A stretch of DNA of 64,000 nt from Methanohalophilus levihalophilus (GTDB lineage Archaea > Halobacteriota > Methanosarcinia > Methanosarcinales > Methanosarcinaceae), in assembly GCF_017874375.1 (NCBI RefSeq), contig NZ_JAGGLK010000002.1:124001-188000 (forward strand), written 5' to 3'. The notes beneath the pieces are model-generated. The model was not told the DNA's origin and ran no database searches. It was given only the letters and a program-made list of their open reading frames with translations. Below, piece by piece: positions 36,789 to 45,954 of the stretch (position 1 is its first letter; every line of letters starts with the position of its first letter). The translations under genes were made by a program, and so were the position numbers.

Positions 36789-37217
36789 TTAGTTGCTATA
36801 ATTGCCATAAGTACTAACACCGCTTTCGGAAACAATCTTGATTTTGTGAGGATTTCCTGAAAGGTCATCCACGAGAAAACTGACCGTTTCGCCGGGTAAT
36901 ATTATTTCATATGGAGATAAATAGGATGCTGAAACCAGTTCCCCATCAATGATCAGATTGACAATCTCTCCGTTGGTGGATATACTTCCATCATTGGTGA
37001 CATCAATTAGAAGGCTATGTGAACTATCGCTTCCCATTCTTTGTATGTCGCCAATTGCAAGGGAAGTTTGTAATTTTTCCTGCTGGAGGGTATAATAATC
37101 CGCACGTGCATCTTCAACGACTTCATCTGCTGTATGGATTGCTCCATAGTAAGAACTTCCCAGAACCAGGCCGGACACAAGAAAAATAGCAACTACAATG
37201 GCAACTTCAAATCCCAT
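36789..37217 (-). CDS. arlF: Archaellum stator-like protein ArlF (locus 1)
   Basis: 142 aa, starting MGFEVAIVVAIFLVSGLVLG: a single N-terminal membrane helix, then a beta-rich domain with SLLIDVTNDGS. The MGF start and size match ArlF, which binds the S-layer in other archaea. Its ATG overlaps the end of the arlCDE gene by 11 bases. Confidence 0.75.
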   Translation of the reverse strand: MGFEVAIVVAIFLVSGLVLGSSYYGAIHTADEVVEDARADYYTLQQEKLQTSLAIGDIQRMGSDSSHSLLIDVTNDGSISTNGEIVNLIIDGELVSASYLSPYEIILPGETVSFLVDDLSGNPHKIKIVSESGVSTYGNYSN

Positions 37218-38379
37218 AAAGCTCCTCCAGCCCGTGCTTGACCTTTGCCATTTCCCTGTCGATAGTACTCAACTGGTTCTTATCTATCTTCTTTCCACGC
37301 AGTCTTTCAATGAAAAGAAGGGATTTGGTGTGGTCTTCAGGAAGAAGCCTCCAGGTTGGTTTTTCTACGTAATAATCAATACCTCTGGCGTATGCCATTA
37401 TTTCGGATCTGACTTCTTCACTCACCCATCCAATGTCCACATAATAGTCAAGTGCGTCCATCAGGTTATTTCTCCCGACCCTCTCCATCAGAAATTCTAT
37501 CCAGTTAAGAAGCACAACGATGTTCATAGGATTTTTCTTGATAGAAGCCAGCATCAGTAGAGGTAGTTTTTCATCACTTTCATTCTCTTCGATTTCTTCA
37601 TCAGAAGCAGATGGTTGGGAGGACCCTTGGGCTTTATCCACGGTTTTTTTCCTCACAGCAGTAAGAGTGGTGTTTTCAGCCTTTTTTTCCCACCCTTTCA
37701 TGCTTGTTTCCAGCTGCTCAGATCTGTTTGCTATATCTGCAAGCGTTGAATTAAGATCTTCTATCTTTTCGTGGAGATTAATCATGGCATCGGCGAAGAC
37801 TTCCATTTTTTGTTCGATGTCTTCAAATTGCTGCTTTGCTTCAGCGGAAAGTTCAGTTGCAACTTCGCGATGTTCAAATCCTTCAATTTCGCTTTTAAGC
37901 ATTTTAGCGAGGGTTGTCAGCTCTCCAATGCGTTTCTCATTTTGATCAAAACGTTCGATGACTGCTTTACTTGTAGGGTCATCGCCAACGAATGGATTAA
38001 CCTGATTGGATACAATTTCATAAAGGGAAAGCAAATCAAGGACGCTCTGGTCAATTTTCTCAACAGTTTCCTTGACTTCCTGATTCTCTTTTTGGACCAT
38101 TGATATAACAACATCGATTTTGGAAATACGACTGTCAAGAGCATCCATTCTCTGGCTTGTTTCTTCTAAAAAATTATTCTGCTCTTCTCGCTCATTATCT
38201 TCAGCTGTATCATCCAGAGTATCATTGAATGGGTCACCTTCAAACGGTGAATCTGGATCGCCAAAGTTATTTTCACCAAAAGGATCTTCCCCTCCAGATG
38301 CACTATCTGTAACAGAAGAGCCACTTTTTTTGAAAAGTTTTGTACTGAGGTCCTTAAATCGGTCGCTGATCCCTGCCAT
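37207..38379 (-). CDS. Archaellum cytoplasmic ring protein ArlCDE-type (locus 1)
   Basis: 390 aa, cytoplasmic. Residues 1-70 are acidic and glycine-serine rich; about 75-250 form a long coiled coil; the C-terminal 130 residues are the ArlD/E domain (IVVLLNWIEFLMERVG, DALDYYVDIGWVSEEVRSEI). These proteins form the ring that links the motor to CheY via CheF. The ATG at 38379 (MAGISDRF) with GTGA before it is preferred over upstream starts. First gene of locus 1; a minus-strand TATA box lies about 60 bases upstream. Confidence 0.8.
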   Translation of the reverse strand: MAGISDRFKDLSTKLFKKSGSSVTDSASGGEDPFGENNFGDPDSPFEGDPFNDTLDDTAEDNEREEQNNFLEETSQRMDALDSRISKIDVVISMVQKENQEVKETVEKIDQSVLDLLSLYEIVSNQVNPFVGDDPTSKAVIERFDQNEKRIGELTTLAKMLKSEIEGFEHREVATELSAEAKQQFEDIEQKMEVFADAMINLHEKIEDLNSTLADIANRSEQLETSMKGWEKKAENTTLTAVRKKTVDKAQGSSQPSASDEEIEENESDEKLPLLMLASIKKNPMNIVVLLNWIEFLMERVGRNNLMDALDYYVDIGWVSEEVRSEIMAYARGIDYYVEKPTWRLLPEDHTKSLLFIERLRGKKIDKNQLSTIDREMAKVKHGLEELYGI

Positions 38380-38437
38380 GGCTTTCACGCTGAATTTGCT
38401 GAGGCAAACGGCTTTATAAACATATAGCAAAATAATA

Positions 38438-38448
38438 TTATATAAAAA
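38438..38448 (-). promoter_or_regulatory. TATA box of archaellum locus 1
   Basis: TTTTTATATAATATT on the minus strand, about 60-70 bases before the ATG at 38379; expected leader about 37 bases. Confidence 0.45.
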
Positions 38449-38798
38449 TAATGCAAAAAAAGGCTGCTAAGAGAGTCCTCCTATTAATAGTGCCATTCTT
38501 TCTTTTTAGTAGCAGCTGAAAAATTTCGTGTTTTGCAGTTCTCACTAATGCTGTATTATTGGGTTAACAAGATGCGTATTTTCATAAAATCTATTTTTAA
38601 CTGGCATGCTTAAGCAAAAGCTGTGCATTTCTACCGATAAGCACTCTAGCTGAGACTCTTAACAATATTATCTAATTACTCAACAAAAAGTGGAATTACT
38701 CGCATCAAAAATTTATTTATTAAAATTATTAATTTTCACTCGAACTATGTGTTATTTTGCACTATTTTGTAGGTCCTTTTTGTGAAGTGTGGGGAAGG
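38449..38798. other. Regulatory region between the two archaellum loci
   Basis: About 350 AT-rich bases without a gene. An open frame reaching into the archaellin from 38757 is not a real N-terminus (it would place a His run before the class III signal peptide). No clear operator was found. Confidence 0.5.
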
Positions 38799-38807
38799 TA
38801 TAAATAT
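38799..38807 (+). promoter_or_regulatory. TATA box of the archaellin operon (locus 2)
   Basis: TATAAATAT preceded by purine-rich GGGGAAGG, a plausible BRE. Transcription should start near 38828-38832, giving a leader of about 32 bases with GAGGTGA (38847-38853) before the ATG at 38862. Confidence 0.6.
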
Positions 38808-38829
38808 CATCACCATCATCATCATCATT
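38806..38829 (+). repeat. (ATC)n trinucleotide repeat in the archaellin promoter
   Basis: Two ATC, one ACC, four ATC and one ATT unit in a row. It fills the space between the TATA box and the expected transcription start, so slippage would change their distance by three bases per unit. Confidence 0.85.
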
Positions 38830-38861
38830 ATAACCCCAAAACATTTGAGGTGAAAAAGTAC

Positions 38862-39434
38862 ATGTTTAGCAAAATCCAAAAAAATGATTCGGCCTTTACA
38901 GGTCTGGAAGCTGCCATTGTCTTGATTGCATTCGTAGTCGTGGCAGCCGTCTTTAGTTACGTCATGCTCGGTGCGGGTTTCTACACAACCCAGAAGAGCC
39001 AGGAAGTCGTTCACACAGGTGTCCAGCAGGCAAGCAGCAGCATCGGAATATCCGGAGATGTGATAATTAAAGGAGATTCTGATGGTGATAATGCCAGCAC
39101 GTTGACATTCTATGTTACAAGCACCGCAGGTGGAGCACCTGTAGATCTTGATAAAACGTTGATTACATATGCAGATACAAGTGACTTCGTATCCAATTGT
39201 AACTGGTCATACACCGGTGAAATAACAGACGAAGGAACTCCTGACAATCTTGTGGAAGCAGGCGAGAAATATCAGGTGGTTGTTAATTTCACAGCTACTT
39301 CCGGCATCACGTCCAAGCCAACAATGAATGAAGTCATTAAGATAGAAGTCAAACCACCAGAGGGAGCTGTTTTGGCCCTGTCAAGGACAATGCCTCCGGA
39401 AATCTCCGCAGATTCCTATTATACTGTATACTGA
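38862..39434 (+). CDS. arlB1: Archaellin 1
   Basis: 190 aa filament subunit. Class III signal peptide MFSKIQKNDSA, cleaved before FTGLEAAIVLIAFVVVAAV, the conserved archaellin core helix. Three N-X-S/T sites in the mature part (NAS, NWS, NFT) are potential AglB targets. A single Cys (SNCNWS) is notable. Start chosen at the ATG with GAGGTGA upstream. Nine bases before arlB2, which has a nearly identical N-terminal third. Confidence 0.93.
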   Translation: MFSKIQKNDSAFTGLEAAIVLIAFVVVAAVFSYVMLGAGFYTTQKSQEVVHTGVQQASSSIGISGDVIIKGDSDGDNASTLTFYVTSTAGGAPVDLDKTLITYADTSDFVSNCNWSYTGEITDEGTPDNLVEAGEKYQVVVNFTATSGITSKPTMNEVIKIEVKPPEGAVLALSRTMPPEISADSYYTVY

Positions 39435-39443
39435 GGTGATTTT

Positions 39444-40007
39444 ATGATTCCAATGAAAAAACTATCAAATGATACTAGAGCCTTCACCGGTCTTGAAGCT
39501 GCCATTGTCTTGATTGCATTTGTGGTCGTAGCCGCTGTCTTTAGCTACGTCATGCTTGGTGCAGGTTTTTACACAACCCAAAAGAGTCAGGAAGTCGTTC
39601 ACACAGGTGTCGAGCAGGCAAGTAGTAGCATTGAATTAACAGGTGATGTTATTGCTACAGGAAATACAACTTCGGATACAGTTGCAAACCTCACACTTTT
39701 CCTGCAGTTGACAGCTGGTGGGCATGCAGTTGATCTCAATAAGACACTGGTCACCTATACAGATCAGTCTAACCATGACTCCTATACAATAGACGATGCG
39801 CAACTGACCCGTACCAATGCGTTCAACGGTGACTCAGATTACCTGATTGAGAAATATGAGAAGTTTGAGATAACCCTTGATCTCAGCTCATACAACTTGG
39901 GTGTTAACGAGAAATTCCAGGTTGAGATAAAACCGCCAGATGGAGCATCATACACACTTGAGAGATCCGTACCTGCCCAGATAGATGGAGTAATGACACT
40001 CTATTGA
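39444..40007 (+). CDS. arlB2: Archaellin 2
   Basis: 187 aa. Signal peptide MIPMKKLSNDTRA, then the same core FTGLEAAIVLIAFVVVAAVF; the first 55 mature residues are almost identical to archaellin 1 and the remainder differs. Sequons NTT, NLT and NKT lie in the mature part. AGGTGA precedes the ATG by four bases. Likely co-assembled with archaellin 1 as major and minor subunits; which is major cannot be told. Confidence 0.92.
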   Translation: MIPMKKLSNDTRAFTGLEAAIVLIAFVVVAAVFSYVMLGAGFYTTQKSQEVVHTGVEQASSSIELTGDVIATGNTTSDTVANLTLFLQLTAGGHAVDLNKTLVTYTDQSNHDSYTIDDAQLTRTNAFNGDSDYLIEKYEKFEITLDLSSYNLGVNEKFQVEIKPPDGASYTLERSVPAQIDGVMTLY

Positions 40008-40097
40008 TCAGTCCTTTTTAAGGAAATGGGCATGGCCCATTGATCGGTAAGTACCATTACCTTTTTGTCTACGACTGTAGAAGGTTTAGGTGATAAT

Positions 40098-40799
40098 ATG
40101 AGCGATGCAGCAGCTTTCGATCAGGATATGATTGACTCAATGGTGGCGAGTGCAGAAGAAGACACCATAGAGTCAAAAGTTGCCAGACTGGAAGCTGAAG
40201 TTTCCGAAGTCAAAGGCGCAATCAAAACTCTTCTTATTGATATAAGGGAGACTATGAATGTGCTCGAAAACCCTTTCCAGAACATTCAGGGCCTTGCTAA
40301 CATGGCAGCAGAGGGCGCTTTAATGCCCCCTGCTTCACCTGCCACTCCCCAGGTTGAGGAAGAAGAGGCCGCTGAAGTTGAACCGGCGGCTATCCAAATA
40401 GAAGAAAAGCTGGAGACCCAGCCAAAAATGGATGTACCGGCAGGAATAACTGATCCTCTTCAACAGGTTCCAAACATTCCTAATCTGGAATTATTTGATC
40501 CGATGTCCTTTTATAAGACCATTGTATGGAGCAAAGAGATGGTTAGTAAATATGATTACGAAACCATCGAAGAACTAGTTGATGTATTTTCATTATTAGG
40601 TTATTTCACAGATGACATAAAGCAAATTATCCTTAAGATTGCATCTATCCTTTCAAAGGACAACAATCTTGACTCTGCAGTTCTGGATTTGTATCGGCTT
40701 TATACCGTACTAAACCCTGGGGATTCAAGTCTTGATTCCAAAGTCCTGGATTTCATGCTCAATGAATGTGAGAGAGGTAATTCATGTCAAACGAAGTGA
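40098..40799 (+). CDS. Archaellum cytoplasmic ring protein ArlCDE-type (locus 2)
   Basis: 233 aa, shorter than the locus 1 counterpart. An acidic N-terminus with a coiled coil (about 25-65), an Ala/Glu/Pro-rich linker (about 75-130) and a C-terminal helical domain (YKTIVWSKEMVSKYDYET onward). Start at the ATG 40098 with AGGTGAT upstream. Overlaps arlG by 16 bases. Position behind the archaellins is canonical for arlC/D/E. Confidence 0.75.
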   Translation: MSDAAAFDQDMIDSMVASAEEDTIESKVARLEAEVSEVKGAIKTLLIDIRETMNVLENPFQNIQGLANMAAEGALMPPASPATPQVEEEEAAEVEPAAIQIEEKLETQPKMDVPAGITDPLQQVPNIPNLELFDPMSFYKTIVWSKEMVSKYDYETIEELVDVFSLLGYFTDDIKQIILKIASILSKDNNLDSAVLDLYRLYTVLNPGDSSLDSKVLDFMLNECERGNSCQTK

Positions 40800-41257
40800 T
40801 AACTTCAGCGTTGCTTGTAATTGCAAGTGTCATTGCAGTTGTTGCTTTTGTAAATGCCATTCTTCCTTCAGTTCAGGGGATGGCATACTCGTATAATTCT
40901 TTAGCAGACGATATGGAAGTCGAGGTAACAACCGATATGGACATAATATTCATCTCAAGCCAGGGGGATAATATCTCCGTATGGATCAAAAACGTAGGTT
41001 CCTCGAGGATTCCTCTCTCTCACCTATCCATGAGTGATTTCTTCATCACTTCATCTTCGGTCTACTGGCATCCAAATTTTCAGGATAATTCCACTCCGAC
41101 ATGGGATTATACTCTTGAGAACGGAGGAGGCAATACATGGGATTCCGGAGAAACCATAATGGCCAATATTGAGCTTAGCAGTCTTCCAAGTGATACATAC
41201 AATATCAACTTTGTACTCTATAACGGAGTTTCCGATTCAGATATTTTCTCAAAGTGA
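40784..41257 (+). CDS. arlG: Archaellum stator-like protein, ArlG-type (locus 2)
   Basis: 157 aa. N-terminal helix MSNEVITSALLVIASVIAVV followed by AFVNAILPSV, like ArlG of related methanogens, then an extracytoplasmic domain. The division between ArlF and ArlG here rests on N-terminal resemblance; by canonical order it could be called ArlF. AGAGGTAA precedes the ATG. Confidence 0.65.
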   Translation: MSNEVITSALLVIASVIAVVAFVNAILPSVQGMAYSYNSLADDMEVEVTTDMDIIFISSQGDNISVWIKNVGSSRIPLSHLSMSDFFITSSSVYWHPNFQDNSTPTWDYTLENGGGNTWDSGETIMANIELSSLPSDTYNINFVLYNGVSDSDIFSK

Positions 41258-41261
41258 TATT

Positions 41262-41735
41262 ATGGGTTTCGATACTATAATTGTAGCATTCTTTGTTGTT
41301 ACAACCATAATCCTTGTAGCAAACACTTTCGCAATCGGTGCAACAAACCTTATAGATTCTGCTTATGAAGGATATAGTGAAATCAATAACGTAGCATTTG
41401 ATAGAATTCACACTGATATTGATATTCCATCTATATGGTACAATGATACAAGCAGCCATATTTTCTTCACAGTCGAGAATACCGGGGAAACAAAACTGAG
41501 TAATTTTGAATTGTGGGATGTCATTGTTGTTAAAAACGGATCCGCATCTTATCTGGATAGTGATGACTGGACAATGAGTTTCCAGAACGACACAATAAAC
41601 CCTGGAATTCTCGATCCCCTTGAAACAATGGATGTTGAGATAAACCAGACATTTGTTGCCGGGGAACATGCAATTATAAAAGTATCCACTTCAAACGGAA
41701 TTCTTTCCTCTGCAGAACACACAGTAGGTGACTGA
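41262..41735 (+). CDS. arlF: Archaellum stator-like protein, ArlF-type (locus 2)
   Basis: 157 aa, start MGFDTIIVAFFVVTTIILVA: one membrane helix, then a beta domain with IFFTVENTGETKLSNF. The ATG at 41262 is four bases after the previous stop; an upstream in-frame start overlapping arlG is less likely because the MGF start fits ArlF. One base before arlH. Confidence 0.7.
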   Translation: MGFDTIIVAFFVVTTIILVANTFAIGATNLIDSAYEGYSEINNVAFDRIHTDIDIPSIWYNDTSSHIFFTVENTGETKLSNFELWDVIVVKNGSASYLDSDDWTMSFQNDTINPGILDPLETMDVEINQTFVAGEHAIIKVSTSNGILSSAEHTVGD

Positions 41736-41736
41736 G

Positions 41737-42441
41737 ATGGATAAATCAAAGATTATCTCAAGTGGAAAGGATGAAATTGATAAAAAGCTTGGAGAAGGTA
41801 TTCCATTGGGTTCCCTCATCTTAATTGAGGGTGAAAACGATACTGGAAAAAGCGTTCTCTGCCAGCAAATGATCTATGGTGGTCTAAACCAGTTGCATAG
41901 GATTGCCTACTATACAACTGAAAACACAATAAAAAGCCTTCTTATGCAGATGGAAAGCCTGAGTCTGGATGTGTCTGAGTTTTACAGCTGGGGGTATTTC
42001 CGTATTTTCCCCGTCCACCTTGAGGGCGTTGACTGGTCACAGGATCAAATGAAAGGTACCTTGAATCTTGTTACTGATCACATCAAAAGCAGAAAAGAGA
42101 AAGTAGCTATCATCGATTCACTTACTATGTTTACAACATATACTGGTGAGGACAATATCCTTGGATTCCTTACCAGCCTGAAAAACCTTTGTGATAAAGG
42201 TCATACCATTTTCATCACCCTTCACCAGCATGCTTTCAAGGAAGATACTCTCGTGAGAGTTCGCTCTGCATGTGACTGTCATCTTTTCCTGAGGAAGGAG
42301 CAACTTGCTGACAGGTATGTAAGCGTGATGGAAGTCTCAAAAATAAGAGGCGCAAAGAAGAGTACCGGTAATATTGTCAGTTTCGAAGTCCAGCCTGGGT
42401 TTGGATTGAGAATCATTCCAATATCATCGGCCAAGACTTAA
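41737..42441 (+). CDS. arlH: Archaellum RecA-like protein ArlH (locus 2)
   Basis: 234 aa. Walker A EGENDTGKSVLCQQ (about 32-45) and Walker B VAIIDSLTMFTTY (about 123-135). It is recognisably the paralogue of the locus 1 ArlH but has diverged. Sits between arlF and arlI in canonical order. Confidence 0.9.
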   Translation: MDKSKIISSGKDEIDKKLGEGIPLGSLILIEGENDTGKSVLCQQMIYGGLNQLHRIAYYTTENTIKSLLMQMESLSLDVSEFYSWGYFRIFPVHLEGVDWSQDQMKGTLNLVTDHIKSRKEKVAIIDSLTMFTTYTGEDNILGFLTSLKNLCDKGHTIFITLHQHAFKEDTLVRVRSACDCHLFLRKEQLADRYVSVMEVSKIRGAKKSTGNIVSFEVQPGFGLRIIPISSAKT

Positions 42442-42472
42442 CCGGCTACTGATTATAAAAAACGTGGTTATT

Positions 42473-44320
42473 ATGGAAATAGTTGAAGATTCAATGGGAG
42501 GGGACATAAACCCCAAATTCAAAGCCGGGGTTGGCGCGAGTTTCCCATTCAAACCAAAAAAATATGATAACCATGATCACTCGGACCTGAACAAATGCAG
42601 TCTTTACAGGTTGCTACCTCCCGAGTTGCAGGAAGAGGTCCAGCAGAATCTTCATCTTCTTGAATACCTGCATATTCTTCCCATTGATACAATTGGAATT
42701 CCACGATATGTTTCTAATCTTGAGTCAAAACACGGGGACATTCCCAGTCCAAACCTGATTTACAAAGTGAACGACAAGATTTACGTTCACATCTATCCAA
42801 ATAAAAATGATGTCAGGAACTTCTACATCCCTATCGAACCTATCCTTCTTACAGGTGTCGGAAGCCTCCTGAAAGAGCTTGAAATCAAGCTTGTTGACTA
42901 TCTTACAGGAATTGATTTTGATCCTGAGGACATGGAAGAGAAAAAGAGGATTCTTATTGAGTCTCTTGATGACATCTGTGTAATCGGTTCAAAAAAGATA
43001 ATTGATGTTTCTTCTCCAATTTTTCAAAAGCTGGGTGTGTCAAAATATCTTCCCAAGAAGGAAGGCAAAGAAGACGATCACATCTATCTTAAAAAAGAGC
43101 AGTATGAAGCATTGAAGTATTCCCTTCTCAGGGATAAAGTGGGATTAGGTGTTCTTGATCCCTATATTAACGATAAGCATATCGAAGATATTACCTGCAA
43201 TGGTCTGGGTCCGATATTTATTGAACACAAGGTGTTTGATGGCCTGAGAAGTGTAATTGAATTTATCGAAACTGATACCATTAACCAGTTCATCATACGT
43301 CTTGCGGAAAGAATCGGAAAGCCAATTACTTTCAAGGATCCGATTGTGGACTCAACGTTGCCGGATGGGTCAAGGATCAATATTGTTTATGGTAACGATA
43401 TCAGTAAAAACGGAAGTAACTTCACTATAAGGAAGTTTAATGAAGTTCCATTTAGTATCCTGCAGGTCATCGAAAGCGGTACAATGGACTACCAGATTGC
43501 GGCATATCTGTGGCTTTTGCTTTCTGAAGGAATGAGTGGTTTCATTTGTGGTGAGACTGCAAGTGGAAAAACTACGACTTTGAATGGGATTACCTGTTTC
43601 ATATCCCCGGATTCAAAAATAGTAACCATTGAAGATACTCCGGAATTGCAGGTTCCCCACAAGAACTGGACCCGTGAGATGACTCGTGGTAGTACAAGAG
43701 GATCCGGAGCTACGGGAGAAGGAAGCGGTTCAGATGTAACAATGTTCGATCTCCTGAAAGCAGCATTGAGACAAAGGCCTAACTATATTCTGGTGGGTGA
43801 AATACGAGGTGTTGAAGGTAATGTAGCTTTCCAGGCTATGCAGACAGGTCACCCCGTAACATCAACTTTCCACGCAGCGACTGTCGAGAAGCTGATCCAG
43901 AGGCTGACTGCTGATCCAATTAATATTCCTAAAACTTATATTGACAACCTGAATTTTGTTTTAATACAGTCCGCGGTCAGAAGACCTGATGGAAAGGTTG
44001 TGAGAAGAGTACTTAGTGTCAATGAAATAGTCGGATATGACCCCGACCGTGGGGGAGTTTCATTTGTGGAAGCTTTCTCCTGGGATCCTGTTACTGATAA
44101 TTTTGTTTTCAGCGCATGGGGAAGTTCATTCCTGCTGGAGCAAAAAATAGCAACAAGGCTTGGAATACCGGCCAACAAAAAAATTGCTATCTATAATGAA
44201 ATAGATAAACGCGCACGCATCCTCGAGAGGCTTCACAAGGAAGGAATTAAGAATTTCTATGAATTCTTCGATACCACTGCAAAGATTACAAAACACGGTA
44301 TGTTGAAGGTTGACTTCTGA
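42473..44320 (+). CDS. arlI: Archaellum ATPase ArlI (locus 2)
   Basis: 615 aa from the ATG (a GTG three codons earlier is possible). Longer N-terminus than locus 1 ArlI. Walker A GETASGKTTTL (about 360-370), EDTPELQVPH, Walker B ILVGEIRGVEGNVAFQAMQ, GHPVTSTFHA. A Gly/Ser-rich insertion (TRGSTRGSGATGEGSGSD) follows the Asp box. Confidence 0.92.
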   Translation: MEIVEDSMGGDINPKFKAGVGASFPFKPKKYDNHDHSDLNKCSLYRLLPPELQEEVQQNLHLLEYLHILPIDTIGIPRYVSNLESKHGDIPSPNLIYKVNDKIYVHIYPNKNDVRNFYIPIEPILLTGVGSLLKELEIKLVDYLTGIDFDPEDMEEKKRILIESLDDICVIGSKKIIDVSSPIFQKLGVSKYLPKKEGKEDDHIYLKKEQYEALKYSLLRDKVGLGVLDPYINDKHIEDITCNGLGPIFIEHKVFDGLRSVIEFIETDTINQFIIRLAERIGKPITFKDPIVDSTLPDGSRINIVYGNDISKNGSNFTIRKFNEVPFSILQVIESGTMDYQIAAYLWLLLSEGMSGFICGETASGKTTTLNGITCFISPDSKIVTIEDTPELQVPHKNWTREMTRGSTRGSGATGEGSGSDVTMFDLLKAALRQRPNYILVGEIRGVEGNVAFQAMQTGHPVTSTFHAATVEKLIQRLTADPINIPKTYIDNLNFVLIQSAVRRPDGKVVRRVLSVNEIVGYDPDRGGVSFVEAFSWDPVTDNFVFSAWGSSFLLEQKIATRLGIPANKKIAIYNEIDKRARILERLHKEGIKNFYEFFDTTAKITKHGMLKVDF

Positions 44321-44335
44321 TTTGCAGGTGATCAT

Positions 44336-45952
44336 ATGGACAAGCCAGATGTGAAAGAAATGCTGGGAAACGGAAAGCTCTTTAAGTCGGCTTCCAACCA
44401 GCTTGGCCGCAGATATCGTCGTTACAAGCGTGAGCTTTACATGAGTAATGATCTGCTTTTTTCACTTACATACATGGCTTCCATATCAACTGCAAATGTG
44501 AGCAGGGATAAGATATTCGAAAATGTTTCTGAAAAGAAGGAATACTGCCCGAGTCACTATTTCAGGAACGTTAAGGATCTTTCCCAGAATTGGCATTACG
44601 ATTATGCAGGAGCATGTGAACTTGTTTCCCGAAAGGTAACCAATGACAGGCTGGAGGAGCTCTTCAACAGGTTCTCAAATGCAATTTCTGCGGGTGAACC
44701 GGATACCGATTTCCTTCGCAAGGAATGGAAATTGTACAAAACAAAAAGGAAGGATGAATTCGAGAGACAGCTTGAAACCACAAAAGAGTGGTCAAATGCA
44801 TACACGGCATTGCTTGTGTCAACATCCCTTGTATCCATCATCGTCCTGCTTTCCGTTATTATCTACAGTGTCGGGGATCCGAAGGAAACATTGTATGGTA
44901 CGGCATTTGCAATATCTCTCATGTCATTTTCCGGTGTAGGGATGCTTTTCAAAGGGGTTCCTGTGGATTCGACGGTTCATAATCTGCCGATAAAATCCGA
45001 GGAACAGGTTTTCATCAAGAAATGGTTTAAAATTACGCTTTTATTGGCTGCTATGGTAGTCGTACTCCTTACGCTGATTCCTGCATTTTTTGCTCCAAAT
45101 GCTGAATTTCCCATTGATATCAAAGGGGTTGGTATGGTTCTGGCAGGATTGATAATGGTTCCTGTGGGAATCATGGCCCACCGGGATATTACCAAGGTGA
45201 ACAAGAGAGATGAGAGCTATACAACCTTCATCCAGAGTCTCGGATCCATTGTAAGTGGTTCCGGATTGACAATTCCCGCCGCACTGACTAAAATTGATCC
45301 TAAGAATCTTGGAGAGCTCAAAGGTATAAGCAAGGAGCTATACAAGAAACTTGCTTCAGGCCTTGATCCTCGCCTTAGCTGGGATAGGTTCATCGGGGAA
45401 TCCGGAAGCTATCTGATTCATAAGCTAACAAGTGTTTTTGTTGACTCAGTTGATCTGGGTGGAGATGCAGAGACGGTTGGTGAGCTTGTAAGTTCAGCTA
45501 ACCTTGAAATTGTGCTTTTGAGGATGAAAAGGGATCGTATTTCCTCAGCGTTTACATTCCTCGTTGTACCTCTGCACATTGCGATGGTTTCCCTTCTTCT
45601 CTTTATAGGACAGATTCTGACAATTTTCACAACCGTTATTTCAAACCTGTTTGAACAGTTTGATATTAATGGTCAACAAATGAATAGTATTCCCGGAGGT
45701 GTGGGAGGTATGAACCTGGGCATATTCGGGGGAGTTCCAGTTGAATTATTGGGACAATATGTTGTGGTTGTAATAATTGTCCTTTCGCTGGCAAATATTT
45801 TTGCGGTAAATATTGTAAAGGGAGGTCCAATTTACCTTAATGTATTCTACGGGGCAATATTTTTCATACTTTCCGGAATAATGATGATTATCGTACCACC
45901 ATTGGTTGATTCGATTTTCGCATTTGACATGATATTCGAAGGAGGTGTCTGA
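44336..45952 (+). CDS. arlJ: Archaellum membrane platform protein ArlJ (locus 2)
   Basis: 538 aa polytopic platform protein, about eight membrane helices with two cytoplasmic domains; FIQSLGSIVSGSGLTIPAA (about 299-317) and SVDLGGDAETVGELV are typical. AGGTGAT precedes the ATG. Its end is two bases from the next gene's GTG. Confidence 0.88.
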   Translation: MDKPDVKEMLGNGKLFKSASNQLGRRYRRYKRELYMSNDLLFSLTYMASISTANVSRDKIFENVSEKKEYCPSHYFRNVKDLSQNWHYDYAGACELVSRKVTNDRLEELFNRFSNAISAGEPDTDFLRKEWKLYKTKRKDEFERQLETTKEWSNAYTALLVSTSLVSIIVLLSVIIYSVGDPKETLYGTAFAISLMSFSGVGMLFKGVPVDSTVHNLPIKSEEQVFIKKWFKITLLLAAMVVVLLTLIPAFFAPNAEFPIDIKGVGMVLAGLIMVPVGIMAHRDITKVNKRDESYTTFIQSLGSIVSGSGLTIPAALTKIDPKNLGELKGISKELYKKLASGLDPRLSWDRFIGESGSYLIHKLTSVFVDSVDLGGDAETVGELVSSANLEIVLLRMKRDRISSAFTFLVVPLHIAMVSLLLFIGQILTIFTTVISNLFEQFDINGQQMNSIPGGVGGMNLGIFGGVPVELLGQYVVVVIIVLSLANIFAVNIVKGGPIYLNVFYGAIFFILSGIMMIIVPPLVDSIFAFDMIFEGGV

Positions 45953-45954
45953 AC

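Noticed and set aside
38757-38861. His-rich N-terminal extension of archaellin 1
   Set aside because: It would precede a class III signal peptide, which must be at the N-terminus; the His run is the (ATC)n tract read out of its promoter role, and a good SD and ATG follow.
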